Assembly (NCBI GenBank): GCA_963775185.1
Contig: CAVZIE010000036.1
Span: 1-64,000 of the forward strand
DNA length: 64,000 nucleotides
DNA from: JAPSGB01 sp963775185
Lineage (GTDB): Bacteria > Myxococcota_A > Polyangia > Polyangiales > Polyangiaceae
Direction: 5' to 3'
Part shown: positions 25,569-34,979 of the stretch, piece by piece
How the letters are laid out: every line of letters starts with the position of its first letter
Numbering within the stretch: the first letter of the stretch is position 1
Program-made: the position numbers and the translations under genes
Notes under the pieces: model-generated
What the model was told of the DNA's origin: nothing
The model's input: the letters and a program-made list of their open reading frames with translations, nothing else
Databases searched by the model: none

Positions 25569-26684
25569 ATGACACGACGTCTCGACCCCACACTGATGAC
25601 CGCCGCGCTCGGCTCGACCCTGGCCTTTGCGGCTTTGTTGGCCGCATGCAAGCAGGAGCCGACCACGAAAGCGGGAACGCCCGCCGCTGCGTCGTCAGCG
25701 CCGGCGGTAAAGTCTGCGGCGACGATCGACAAGGACACACTGGCGGCGTTCGCACCGCTACCGCGGCAGATGGACTCGGACAAGAACCCGATCACCGACG
25801 CGAAGGTCGTGCTGGGCCGACAGCTCTACTACGACGCGCGCCTCAGCAAGAACCACGACGTGTCGTGCAACACGTGCCACGACCTCGCCAAATACGGCGT
25901 CGACGGTCTACCGGTGTCGGTGGGGCACGGGAAGCAACACGGCTCGCGCAACTCGCCGACCGTGTACAACGCCGCCGGTCATTTCGCGCAGTTCTGGGAC
26001 GGACGCGCTGCGGACGTGGAAGAGCAGGCGAAAGGACCGATGCTGAACCCGGTGGAGATGGCCGCGCCCAGCTCGGATGTGGTCGTCCGGACGCTGGAGT
26101 CGATGCCGGAGTATGTCCAGGCCTTCAAGCTCGCGTTCCCGGACGACAAGCATCCGGTCAGCTTCGACAACCTCGCCAAGGCAATCGGCGCGTTCGAGCG
26201 CAAGCTGGTGACCCCGGCGCCGTGGGATCGCTTCCTCGCCGGCGACGACAAGGCGCTGAGCGACGCCCAGAAAGCGGGCTTCAACACCTTCATCGGGCTG
26301 GGCTGCCAGATGTGCCACACGGGTGCGTACGTCGGAGGCTCGATGTTCCAGAAGCTCGGGCTGGTCAAAGCGTGGCCGGACCAGAAGGACCAGGGGCGCT
26401 ACGAGGTCACGAAGAAGGACGCGGACCGCATGATGTTCAAGGTGCCCAGCCTGCGCAACGTGGCGATGACCGGACCCTGGTTCCACGACGCGTCCGCGAC
26501 CACGCTCGAGCAGGCCGTGCGTATGATGGCCGAGCACCAGCTGGGCAAGACGCCGACCGACGATCAGGTCAAGTCCGTCGTCGCGTGGCTCGGTGCGCTC
26601 ACCGGCGAGATCCCGAAGGACTACATCAAGCAGCCCACGTTGCCGCCGTCGACGGCAACGACGCCGAAGCCGGATCCGCGCTGA
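25569..26684 (+). CDS. di-heme cytochrome c peroxidase/MauG-family lipoprotein
   Basis: This is a 371-residue protein with a lipobox (LLAAC) and two c-type heme sites, CNTCH and CQMCH, in the order and spacing of bacterial di-heme peroxidases. LGRQLYYDARLSKNHDVSCNTCH and GAFERKLVTP are typical family segments; VPSLRNVAMTGPWFHDAS is the C-terminal heme-ligand region. It should reduce peroxide (or oxidise a substrate, as MauG does) in the envelope, here anchored by lipid and not free in the periplasm. It is convergent with the CBS gene. Confidence 0.9.
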   Translation: MTRRLDPTLMTAALGSTLAFAALLAACKQEPTTKAGTPAAASSAPAVKSAATIDKDTLAAFAPLPRQMDSDKNPITDAKVVLGRQLYYDARLSKNHDVSCNTCHDLAKYGVDGLPVSVGHGKQHGSRNSPTVYNAAGHFAQFWDGRAADVEEQAKGPMLNPVEMAAPSSDVVVRTLESMPEYVQAFKLAFPDDKHPVSFDNLAKAIGAFERKLVTPAPWDRFLAGDDKALSDAQKAGFNTFIGLGCQMCHTGAYVGGSMFQKLGLVKAWPDQKDQGRYEVTKKDADRMMFKVPSLRNVAMTGPWFHDASATTLEQAVRMMAEHQLGKTPTDDQVKSVVAWLGALTGEIPKDYIKQPTLPPSTATTPKPDPR

Positions 26685-26690
26685 GCGCCC

Positions 26691-27185
26691 TCACTGCTGA
26701 TCGTGCTGCCCGACGCCGAGCAACGTCACGTGCCAGTGATCCATCGGGCTGGCGGCGCGACCCTCGATATAGTCCGTGAGGTACTGCACCTGCTCGCGGT
26801 GGGCCCGCGCGACGAACTTCACCACGTCGCCGAGGGACACGATCCCGGCGAGGTGACCGTTGTGCATGACCGCGACCTGGCGCACGTGCTTGTCGGTCAT
26901 GAGATCCATGCAGTCTTCGACGGTGCACTGCGGAGTCACCGACTCGATCTCGTGTGACATGATCTCTTCCACGCTGGTGGTGGCGGACGTGCGCCCCATG
27001 AGGGCGACGCGCTCGAGATAGTTGCGCTCGGTGATGATGCCGGCCGGGATGCCGTTCTGGAGAACGAGCAACGAGCCGACGTGGCGGTCCACCATCTTCT
27101 TGATGGCTTCGTACACAGTCGCGTCCGGCGCGATGCCGAATACGGTGCTGCCCTTTTCGGCGATGATGTCTGCGATGGTGTGCAT
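26691..27185 (-). CDS. CBS-domain-pair protein
   Basis: AAGGAG precedes ATG 27185; the product has 164 residues. Two CBS motifs are seen (about 10-65 and 78-135): TVYEAIKKMVDRHVGSLLVL...GIITERNYLERV and CTVEDCMDLMTDKHVRQVAVM...GIVSLGDVVKF. Stand-alone CBS pairs bind adenosyl nucleotides and act as energy or redox sensors. A C-terminal extension of about 25 residues has no motif. Monocistronic by context. Confidence 0.9.
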   Translation of the reverse strand: MHTIADIIAEKGSTVFGIAPDATVYEAIKKMVDRHVGSLLVLQNGIPAGIITERNYLERVALMGRTSATTSVEEIMSHEIESVTPQCTVEDCMDLMTDKHVRQVAVMHNGHLAGIVSLGDVVKFVARAHREQVQYLTDYIEGRAASPMDHWHVTLLGVGQHDQQ

Positions 27186-27419
27186 GGCGAGGTCTCCTTC
27201 GTGCGGCAGTTCAACGTGGGCACGATGCGCGAGGGGCGCCAGGTCACCGCGCGTCAACCGGCGTGCCGCGCTGCGCCATCGACCGCGCGGCGCGCACAAG
27301 CGGCGCGCGCAGGCGAACGCCTTGCAGATACCGCGGTGCAGCGGCGCCGCGAGCTGCCGACGCGCCGCAGAAACGCGGCCGGGTGTTTTCGGACGACGAG
27401 GGATGCTAACCCTCCCCGG

Positions 27420-29450
27420 ATGGACAACCCGCTGCTCACCGCCGGCATCGATCTCGCCTTCGAGCGCGTACGCCCAGAACACGTGCGCCCCGCCATCGCC
27501 GAGCTCCTGAGCCGCGCACGCGCCGCGCTCGACGCCATCGCCGCGGACCCGCGCCCCCGCAACTACGACACCACACTTGGCGCGATGGAGGACGCTACGA
27601 TCCCGCTCGAGCAGGCGATGAGCGTGGTCGAGCACCTGGAGAACGTGGCCACCACGCCCGAGCTTCGCGACGCGCACAACGCCGTGCTGCCGGTGGTGAG
27701 CGCGTTCTGGTCGAGCATCCCGCTGCACGCCGGGCTCTACCGCGCGCTCGTGGAGTACTCGGCGACGGACGAGGCGACGACCCTCGACGCGGTGCGCCGG
27801 CGCTTTCTCGACAAGACGCTCGACGACTTCCGTCGTCACGGCGCCGAGCTCGACGACGGCGGCAAGGCGCGCCTCGCCGCCATCGATCAAGAGCTATCGG
27901 AGGTGACTACGCGCTTCTCGCAGAACCTGCTCGACGCGACCGCCGCGTTCGATCTCGTGGTCGAGGACGAGGCGCGGCTCGCCGGACTGCCGGAATCGGC
28001 GCGCGAGGCGGCTCGCGACAGCGCGCGTGCGAAGGCCAAGGACGGCTGGCGCTTCACGCTGCAGGCGCCGAGCGTGGTCGCCGTGCTGACGTATCTGGAC
28101 GATCGCGCGATCCGCGAGATTATCTGGCGCGCCCAGGACACGCGCGCGTCACGCGATCCGTACGACAATCGGCCGCTGATCCGCCGCATCCTCGAGCTGC
28201 GCCGCGAGCGCGCGCACCTGCTCGGGTTCGCGAGCTTCGTGGATCTGGTCCTGGCCGATCGCATGGCGAAGACGGCGGAGGCCGCCCGCGAGTTCATCAC
28301 AGACCTCACGCGCCGTACCCGCAGCGCCTTCGACAAGGAAAACCAGGAGCTGTTGTCGTTCCGGCGCGGTATCGAGGGACCCGACGCGCCCGCCCTCGCG
28401 CCGTGGGACGTGGCGTACTACGCGGAGAAGCAGCGCAAGGCGAAGTTCGATTTCGACGAGGAGGAGCTGCGGGCATACTTCCCTGTAGAACGCGTTCTCG
28501 ACGGCGTGTTCCAGACCGCGGAGCGCCTGTACGGCGTGCGCATCGAAGAGCAGGCCGCGGCGGCGGCGTGGGATCCCGGCGTAAAGGCGTACCGCATCGC
28601 CGACACCGACGGCAGCGAGCTTGGTCGCTTCTACACCGACCTGCACCCGCGCGAGACCAAGACCGGCGGCGCGTGGATGCACGGCCTGGTGCCGTCGGTA
28701 CCGCCGACGCCGCACATGGCGGTGCTCGTCACCAACGCGAGCCCGCCGGCCGGCGGCAAGCCGTCGCTGCTCACGCATCGCGAAGTGGAGACGCTGTTCC
28801 ACGAGTTCGGACATCTGCTGCACCACTGCTTGAGCAAGGTGCCCGTCAGGAGCCTCGCCTGCACGCGCGTCGCCAGCGACTTCGTCGAGTTGCCGTCGCA
28901 GATCATGGAGAACTGGTGCTCCGAGAAGGAGGGGCTCGACTTGTTCGCGCGTCACTGGCAGAGCGGCGAGCCGATTCCCGAGCGCCTGATCGCGAACCTG
29001 AAGCGCGTGCGGACGTATCGCGCGGCCTACGCCCAGATGCGCCAGCTCGGCTTCGCGGCCGTCGATCTCGCGCTGCACGTCGACTACGACCCGGCGCGCG
29101 ACGGTGACGTCATGGCCTTCGCACGCCGCGTGCTCGCCGACTACTCGCCGACGACGCTGCCCGACGCGTACGCGATGATCACGGGCTTCGGGCACCTGTT
29201 TTCGTATCCGGTGGGCTACGCCGGCGGCTACTACTCGTACAAGTGGGCGGAGGTGCTCGACGCCGACGCCTTCAGCCGCTTCCGCGAGCGCGGCATCCTG
29301 AACCGCGAGGTCGGCATGGAGTTCAGGAAGCGCGTGCTCGAGCTTGGCGACAGCCGCGACCCCATGGATCTGTTCGAGTCGTTCATGGGCCGCCCGCCGC
29401 GCGTGGAGCCTTTGCTCGAGCGCGAAGGGCTGCTCGTGGCCGATCCATGA
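27420..29450 (+). CDS. prlC: oligopeptidase A-like M3 metallopeptidase
   Basis: This is a 676-residue cytoplasmic thimet-type peptidase degrading short peptides, including signal-peptide remnants. The zinc motif HEFGH lies in VETLFHEFGHLLHH, with the downstream Glu in DFVELPSQIMENW. The substrate-clamp region GHLFSYPVGYAGGYYSYKWAEVLDAD is typical of M3A enzymes. Length and order fit the family. A chance match to the 19-bp repeat near 28361 lies inside this gene and codes for FRRGIE. Confidence 0.92.
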   Translation: MDNPLLTAGIDLAFERVRPEHVRPAIAELLSRARAALDAIAADPRPRNYDTTLGAMEDATIPLEQAMSVVEHLENVATTPELRDAHNAVLPVVSAFWSSIPLHAGLYRALVEYSATDEATTLDAVRRRFLDKTLDDFRRHGAELDDGGKARLAAIDQELSEVTTRFSQNLLDATAAFDLVVEDEARLAGLPESAREAARDSARAKAKDGWRFTLQAPSVVAVLTYLDDRAIREIIWRAQDTRASRDPYDNRPLIRRILELRRERAHLLGFASFVDLVLADRMAKTAEAAREFITDLTRRTRSAFDKENQELLSFRRGIEGPDAPALAPWDVAYYAEKQRKAKFDFDEEELRAYFPVERVLDGVFQTAERLYGVRIEEQAAAAAWDPGVKAYRIADTDGSELGRFYTDLHPRETKTGGAWMHGLVPSVPPTPHMAVLVTNASPPAGGKPSLLTHREVETLFHEFGHLLHHCLSKVPVRSLACTRVASDFVELPSQIMENWCSEKEGLDLFARHWQSGEPIPERLIANLKRVRTYRAAYAQMRQLGFAAVDLALHVDYDPARDGDVMAFARRVLADYSPTTLPDAYAMITGFGHLFSYPVGYAGGYYSYKWAEVLDADAFSRFRERGILNREVGMEFRKRVLELGDSRDPMDLFESFMGRPPRVEPLLEREGLLVADP

Positions 29451-29495
29451 CGAAGGTCAGCGCCCGCCGCCCGCGCATCGGGTAGGCGAGCAGGC

Positions 29496-30468
29496 GTGGA
29501 TCTCGTTCGTCGCGCGACGATCGTCGCGCTGCTGTTGGCCCTCGGCGTGATCATGCTCGGCGCCTACGTGCGGCTGTCCGACGCCGGCCTCGGCTGCCCG
29601 GACTGGCCCGGCTGCTACGGTCACGCCGCCGTCACCAGCGCGGCCGCCGAGCCCGCCAAGGCGTGGAAGGAGATGGTGCACCGTTACTTCGCCGGCACGC
29701 TGGGCCTGCTCGTGTTCGGTCTGGCTGCTGTGTCGTGGCGGCGCGGAACCCGCCGGCAGCGGGTGCTGTTCAGCGTCGCGTCGGCACTGGTGGTGCTGCA
29801 GGCCGCGCTCGGCATGTGGACGGTGACGCTGCGGCTGCAGCCGCTGGTCGTGATGGGCCACCTGATCGGCGGGATGAGCCTGGCGTCGCTGCTGTGGCTG
29901 GCACTGCTCGAGGCGCGCGCGACGACGGTGCCGCGGAGCGTGCGCGTGCTCGCAGCGGCGGCGCTCGGCGTCGTTGCGCTCCAGATCGCCCTCGGCGGTT
30001 GGACGAGCTCCACGTACTCCGCGCTCGCGTGTCCCGACTTTCCGACCTGTCTCGGCCAGTGGTGGCCGCACGCCGACTTCGCCAGCGCCTTCGTGCCGTG
30101 GCGGAGCGCCGGCGTCGGTTTCGAGCACGGCGTGCTGGCCGGGCCGGCGCGCGTGGCGGTCCACGTCGCGCATCGGCTCGGAGCGGCGCTGGTGCTGGCC
30201 GTCGTCGGAGCGCTCGGCCGCCACGTCGATCGCGAGCCGCGACACGTCGCTCCGGCGCGGCGGCGTCGCGCTCGCGCTGCTGCTCGCCACGCAGATCGCC
30301 CTCGGCATCGGCAACGTGCTGTGGCTCCTGCCCTTGCCCGTGGCCGTGCTCCACAACGGCTGTGCGACGCTGCTCGTCCTGGCCGTGGTGCGCCAGCTCC
30401 ACGCCACGGTCCGGGCCATGCCGGGCTCGCGCTCCGCCGTCGAAACGACTAGAACAGCGGAGCCATGA
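29496..30468 (+). CDS. ctaA: heme A synthase (COX15/CtaA), one extra base
   Basis: Membrane protein with about eight hydrophobic helices that oxidises heme O to heme A for cytochrome oxidase. Conserved His sites are visible: MVHRYFAG, VMGHLIGG, VAHRLGAAL and VLHNGCATLL. GCPDWPGC and ACPDFPTC are the paired Cys loops. Deleting one G at about 30228 restores a single 323-residue frame ending with the ATGA overlap onto hemL. The family length and intact late helices suggest sequence error. The heme context with hemL supports the assignment. Confidence 0.88.
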
Positions 30469-31739
30469 GCGACACCGTCTCCGATCGCCTGTTCGAGCGC
30501 GCCCAGCGGCTGATGCCCGGCGGCGTCAACAGCCCCGTCCGCGCGTTCCGCGCCGTGGGCGGCCATCCCGTGTTCGTCGAGCGCGCGGCGGGGTCGCACA
30601 TCTTCGGCGCCGACGGCACGGACTACATCGACTACGTCGGCTCCTGGGGGCCGGCGATCCTCGGTCACGCGCACCCGAAGGTCGTCTCGGCGGTCAAGCT
30701 CGCCGCCGACAAGGGGCTCAGCTTCGGCGCGCCGACGGAGCTCGAGGTGCGCTTCGCCGAGGCCGTGGTCGAGCGCTACCCGTCGATCGAGATGCTGCGC
30801 TGCGTGTCGAGCGGCACGGAGGCGACGATGAGCGCGTTGCGCGTGGCGCGCGGCTTCACGAAGCGCGACGTGATCGTCAAGTTCGACGGCGCCTACCACG
30901 GCCACCACGACGCGTTGCTCGTCAAGGCCGGCAGCGGTGCGGCCACCTTCGGCGCCCCGGACAGCGCCGGCGTGCCCAAGGGCATGGTCGAGACGACCGC
31001 GACGCTGGGCTACAACGACGTACCCGCGCTCGAGGCGCTGTTCAAGCAGGACGGCGCGCGCATCGCTGCCGTGATCGTCGAACCGGTGGCGGGCAACATG
31101 GGCTGCGTACCGCCGGAGCCGGGCTTCCTGCAGCGCATCGTCGATCTGTGCGAGGAGCACGGAGCGGTCTCGATCTTCGACGAGGTGATGACCGGCTTCC
31201 GCGTCGCGGCCGGCGGCGCGCAACAGCGCTTCGGCGTCCGCCCGCACATGACGTGCCTGGGCAAGATCGCCGGCGGCGGGATGCCGCTCGCGGTCTACGG
31301 CGGCTCGACGGCGATCATGCAGGTCATCGCGCCGCTCGGCCCGGTCTACCAGGCGGGCACGCTCAGCGGCAATCCGCTGGCAACGAGCGCCGGGCTGGCG
31401 ACGCTGGCGGAGCTCGACGCCGACGTCTACGCGACGCTCGAGGCGCGCGGCGCTCGCCTCGAGCAAGGGCTGGTCCGCGCGCTCGCCGATCGCGGCGTCG
31501 CGGGCGTCGTGCAACGCGTGGGCTCGATGCTCACACTGTTTTTCCACGCAGGCCCGGTGCGCGCCTGGAAAGACGCGAGCGCGTCGGACACGAAACGCTT
31601 CGGCGCGTGGCACGCCGGCCTGCTCGCCCGCGGCGTGTACTGGCCGCCGTCGCAGTACGAGGCCGCGTTCATCTCCGCCGCGCACACGGAAGACGAGATC
31701 GACCGGACCATCGCCGCGGCGCGCGACGCGCTCGGGTGA
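30465..31739 (+). CDS. hemL: glutamate-1-semialdehyde 2,1-aminomutase
   Basis: This is a 424-residue PLP enzyme that makes 5-aminolevulinate from glutamate-1-semialdehyde in the C5 tetrapyrrole route. MPGGVNSPVRAF, SSGTEATMSALRVARG, FDGAYHGHHD, FDEVMTGFRV and the PLP-lysine LGKIAGGGMPLAVYGG are present. It overlaps ctaA by 4 nt (ATGA), so heme precursor and heme A synthesis are translationally coupled here. Confidence 0.96.
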   Translation: MSDTVSDRLFERAQRLMPGGVNSPVRAFRAVGGHPVFVERAAGSHIFGADGTDYIDYVGSWGPAILGHAHPKVVSAVKLAADKGLSFGAPTELEVRFAEAVVERYPSIEMLRCVSSGTEATMSALRVARGFTKRDVIVKFDGAYHGHHDALLVKAGSGAATFGAPDSAGVPKGMVETTATLGYNDVPALEALFKQDGARIAAVIVEPVAGNMGCVPPEPGFLQRIVDLCEEHGAVSIFDEVMTGFRVAAGGAQQRFGVRPHMTCLGKIAGGGMPLAVYGGSTAIMQVIAPLGPVYQAGTLSGNPLATSAGLATLAELDADVYATLEARGARLEQGLVRALADRGVAGVVQRVGSMLTLFFHAGPVRAWKDASASDTKRFGAWHAGLLARGVYWPPSQYEAAFISAAHTEDEIDRTIAAARDALG

Positions 31740-31752
31740 GCCGCCGCGGCGC

Positions 31753-32046
31753 CTACCAGGAGCCGTGGCTGCCGTGCGAACCGTGGCTGCCGTGCGAACC
31801 GTGGCTGCCGTGCGAGCCGTGACTGCCGTGCGAGCCGTGGCTGCCGTGCGAGCCGTGGCTGCCGTGCGAACCGTGCGAGCAATGCTGCGCCGGGATCACG
31901 CCACCACTGTCGTCACCCAGACCGGGCGCCTGATCGCAGTTGTCCCGCGCCTTGTCGATGACGGCGTCTTCCGACTTGCTCAGCATCCCGCGGGCGCTGC
32001 GTGAGAAGGAAGGCAGCTTTCCGGGCCCGTTGTCCTTAGGCGGCAC
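31753..32046 (-). CDS. small protein ending in 13 Ser-His-Gly repeats
   Basis: This 97-residue frame from GTG 32046 (or about 77 from ATG 31986) has a charged N-terminal half (MLSKSEDAVIDKARDNCDQ, GLGDDSGG), then Cys and 13 consecutive SHG triplets ending Ser-Trp. Codons alternate TCN/AGY, giving an 18-bp DNA repeat. His-x-Ser arrays of this kind occur in HxsA-type precursors of a predicted radical-SAM peptide system, but no Hxs enzymes are adjacent. Metal binding is the other obvious idea. No ribosome site is clear. Confidence 0.6.
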   Translation of the reverse strand: MPPKDNGPGKLPSFSRSARGMLSKSEDAVIDKARDNCDQAPGLGDDSGGVIPAQHCSHGSHGSHGSHGSHGSHGSHGSHGSHGSHGSHGSHGSHGSW

Positions 32047-32158
32047 GAGACTACTGTACCAAAAGCCGCCGCGGTCGGCGAGATCTGCTTTGCGGGCGGC
32101 CCGGCTCGCGCGCCCCGGTCATGACGCTTGCGGGCTGACGGCGCGGGCCCGCCGGTTG

Positions 32159-32202
32159 CCTCCCACCCAGCCCGGCTCGGTAGGCCGAGCCCAGGCGGGA
32201 GG
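32159..32202 (-). terminator. strong stem-loop downstream of ppdK
   Basis: CCTCCC ... GGGAGG arms (32159-32202) enclose a perfect GGCTCGG/CCGAGCC hairpin with a TAGG loop. It lies about 33 bp past the ppdK stop on the minus strand and before the SHG-repeat gene. There is no U-tract; a transcription stop or processing site is inferred. Confidence 0.55.
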
Positions 32203-32234
32203 GGACGTCATTCCGGCAGGTTAGGCGCGCAGCG

Positions 32235-34979
32235 TCAGGCCCCGGCGGCCTTCTCCCGCACGGCGGCCTGCGCCGCGGCGAGCCGGGCGATGGGCACGCG
32301 GAAAGGCGAGCACGAGACATAGGCCAGGCCCACGCCGTGGAAGAAGCCGATCGATGCGGGGTCGCCGCCGTGCTCGCCGCAGATCCCGAGCGAGATCCCG
32401 GAGCGCGTGGCGCGGCCCTTCTCGACCGCGGTGCGCACCAGGGCGCCGACGCCGTCTTGATCAAGGGACACGAAGGGATCGCGCGGCAGGACCTTTCGCT
32501 CGACGTATTCGGGCAGGAATTTCCCGGCGTCGTCGCGGGAGAGGCCGAGGCAGGTCTGGGTGAGGTCGTTGGTCCCGAAGGAGAAGAACTCGGCCGTCTC
32601 GGCGAGCTGGTCGGCGAGCAGCGCGGCCCGTGGAAGCTCGATCATGGTCCCGAACTTGTAGGCGACCTTGCTCCCGGCCTCGGCGAACACCTCCCGGGCC
32701 ACGGCCTCGACGATTTCCTTCATGATGTCGAGCTCCGCCTTGCTCAGGGCGAGCGGAATCATGATCTCGGGCAAGACCGTGACGCCCTCCTTGGCCACGG
32801 TGGTCGCGGCGCCCAGGATGGCGCGAACCTGCATCGCGTAGATCTCCGGGTAGGTGATCGCCAGACGACAGCCGCGGTGACCGAGCATCGGGTTGGACTC
32901 GTGCAGGCGCTCCACCTTGCGCGCGACCTCCTCGGCCTCCACGCCGAGGGTCTTCGCCAGCCCCTCCATCTGCGCGGCGTTCGTCGGCAGGAACTCGTGC
33001 AGCGGCGGGTCGAGCAAGCGGATGTTCACCGGCAGGCCGGCCATCGCCCGGAAGATCTCGACGAAGTCGCTGGTCTGGAACGGCAGCAGCTTGGCGAGCG
33101 CCTTCTCCCGAGCGGTCCGGTCGGTGGCCAGGATCATCTCGCGAACGGCGGCGATGCGCTCGTCGTTGAAGAACATGTGCTCGGTGCGGCACAGCCCGAT
33201 ACCCTCCGCGCCGAGGCTCTTGGCCTTCTTCGCGTCGGTCGGCGTGTCGGCGTTGGTGCGCACGCGGAGCCGGCGCACGGCGTCGGACCACTCGAGCAGC
33301 TGCGCGAACTCGCCGCCGAGCTCCGGGGCGATCTTGGGGACGTCGCCCACGTAGACCGCGCCGCTCGAGCCGTCGATCGTGATCAGATCGCTCGGACGCA
33401 CGATCAGCCCGGATGCGCCGTCGTCGCCCTCGTCGCCGTCCTCGCTGCGGAAGGTGAGCATCTGGAGCTCGTAGTCGATGGAGATCGTCGCGCAGCCGAC
33501 GACGCACGCGCGGCCCATGCCGCGCGCCACGACCGCCGCGTGACTGGTGGCGCCGCCGCGCGCGGTCAGGATGCCGCGCGCCGCCTTCATCCCGTGGAGA
33601 TCTTCCGGCGACGTCTCCACCCGCACCAGGATCACCGGCTCACCGGCTTCCGCGCGCCGCTCCGCCTCGTCCGCGCTGAACGCGACGTAGCCGGTCACCG
33701 CGCCCGGCGACGCGGGCAAGCCGTGGGTGGCGGGAGCGACGCCCGCCTTGGGATCGATGGACGGGAACAGCAACTGCTCCACCCGGTCGGCGTCGACGCG
33801 CAACAGCGCCTCGTCGCGCAGGAGCAGGCCTTCGCTCACCATCTCGACGGCGATCCGCACTTCCGCCCGCGCCGAACGCTTGCCGTTGCGGGTCTGCAGC
33901 AGGAACAGCTTGCCGTCCTCGATGGTAAATTCGATGTCCTGCATGTCGCGGAAGTGCTTCTCGAGCTTCTCCTGCGTCGCGAACAGCTGCTTGTAGCTCT
34001 CGGGCAGCGCTTCCTCGAGCGACTTGCCGCCGCTGTCCTTCGTCTTCGCCACGGGCTGCGGCGTCCGGATCCCGGCGACCACGTCCTCGCCCTGGGCGTT
34101 CGGCAGCCACTCGCCGAAGAAGCGCTTCTCGCCGGTGCTGGGATCGCGCGTGAACGCGACGCCCGTGGCGCTGGTGTCGCCCAGGTTGCCGAACACCATC
34201 GACTGCACGTTCACGGCCGTGCCCCATTCGTCGGGAATGCCGTGCATGCGCCGGTACAGGTTGGCGCGCGGGTTGTTCCAGCTCTTGAACACCGCCGCGA
34301 TGGCGCCCATCAGCTGATCGAACGGCCGCGCCGGGAAGCCGCTGGCGTGCTTGTCGAGGAGCCCCTTGTACGCCTCGACGACCTGCTTCAGCTCGGCGGC
34401 GGCGAGCATCGAGTCGGGGATGACCTTGCCGAGCTGCTCGAGGTCCTTCGGGATCGCGACGCCCTTCGCCTTGGCGACCGCGCGCCGGGCTTCGTTCATG
34501 GGCGCGTCGAACAGCGCGCGCTCCACGTCGAGCACGACGTCGCCGTACATCGCCAGGAAGCGACGGAATGCGTCGTAGGCGAAGCGCTCGTTGCCGGTGC
34601 GCTTGGCGAGCACCTTCACCGTCTCGTCGTTCAGGCCCAGGTTCAGGATCGTGTCCATCATGCCGGGCATGCTCGAGCGCGCGCCCGAGCGGACGCTGAC
34701 CAGCAGCGGGTTCTCCGTGCCGCCGAAGCGCTTTCCCGTCTGCTGCTCGAGCCAGGCCATGTGCTCCTCGATGCCGGCGCGCAGGCCATCCGGCATCTTG
34801 CCGCCGGACCGGAAGTACTCGACGCACATCTCGGTTGTGATGGTGAAGCCTGGTGGAACCGGCACGCCGAGATTGGCCATCTCCGCGAGGTTCGCGCCCT
34901 TGCCCCCGAGCAGCGCCTTCTGCGAGGTATTCCCGTCGGCTTTTCCCGCGGAGAACCGATAGATGTGCTTGGCCGTCAT
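32235..34979 (-). CDS. ppdK: pyruvate, phosphate dikinase
   Basis: This is a 914-residue full-length enzyme that interconverts pyruvate + ATP + Pi and PEP + AMP + PPi. The N-terminal nucleotide-binding part has GGKGANLAEM and VSVRSGARSSMPGMMDTILNLG. The swivelling phospho-His domain has GGATSHAAVVARGMGR (catalytic His). The C-terminal PEP/pyruvate barrel has GIGLCRTEHMFF and FSFGTNDLTQ. It is translated from an ATGA overlap with glyS. Confidence 0.96.
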   Translation of the reverse strand: MTAKHIYRFSAGKADGNTSQKALLGGKGANLAEMANLGVPVPPGFTITTEMCVEYFRSGGKMPDGLRAGIEEHMAWLEQQTGKRFGGTENPLLVSVRSGARSSMPGMMDTILNLGLNDETVKVLAKRTGNERFAYDAFRRFLAMYGDVVLDVERALFDAPMNEARRAVAKAKGVAIPKDLEQLGKVIPDSMLAAAELKQVVEAYKGLLDKHASGFPARPFDQLMGAIAAVFKSWNNPRANLYRRMHGIPDEWGTAVNVQSMVFGNLGDTSATGVAFTRDPSTGEKRFFGEWLPNAQGEDVVAGIRTPQPVAKTKDSGGKSLEEALPESYKQLFATQEKLEKHFRDMQDIEFTIEDGKLFLLQTRNGKRSARAEVRIAVEMVSEGLLLRDEALLRVDADRVEQLLFPSIDPKAGVAPATHGLPASPGAVTGYVAFSADEAERRAEAGEPVILVRVETSPEDLHGMKAARGILTARGGATSHAAVVARGMGRACVVGCATISIDYELQMLTFRSEDGDEGDDGASGLIVRPSDLITIDGSSGAVYVGDVPKIAPELGGEFAQLLEWSDAVRRLRVRTNADTPTDAKKAKSLGAEGIGLCRTEHMFFNDERIAAVREMILATDRTAREKALAKLLPFQTSDFVEIFRAMAGLPVNIRLLDPPLHEFLPTNAAQMEGLAKTLGVEAEEVARKVERLHESNPMLGHRGCRLAITYPEIYAMQVRAILGAATTVAKEGVTVLPEIMIPLALSKAELDIMKEIVEAVAREVFAEAGSKVAYKFGTMIELPRAALLADQLAETAEFFSFGTNDLTQTCLGLSRDDAGKFLPEYVERKVLPRDPFVSLDQDGVGALVRTAVEKGRATRSGISLGICGEHGGDPASIGFFHGVGLAYVSCSPFRVPIARLAAAQAAVREKAAGA

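Noticed and set aside
28355..28375. Partial match to the 19-bp repeat
   Set aside because: It lies inside the M3 peptidase gene and codes for FRRGIE in a conserved region; only the GGCGCGGTAT half matches, which is expected by chance at this GC content.
31759..31880. Plus-strand ORF of Ala-Val-Arg-Thr repeats over the SHG array
   Set aside because: It is the antisense reading of the 18-bp repeat; the minus-strand frame has a plausible non-repetitive N-terminus and the plus frame does not.
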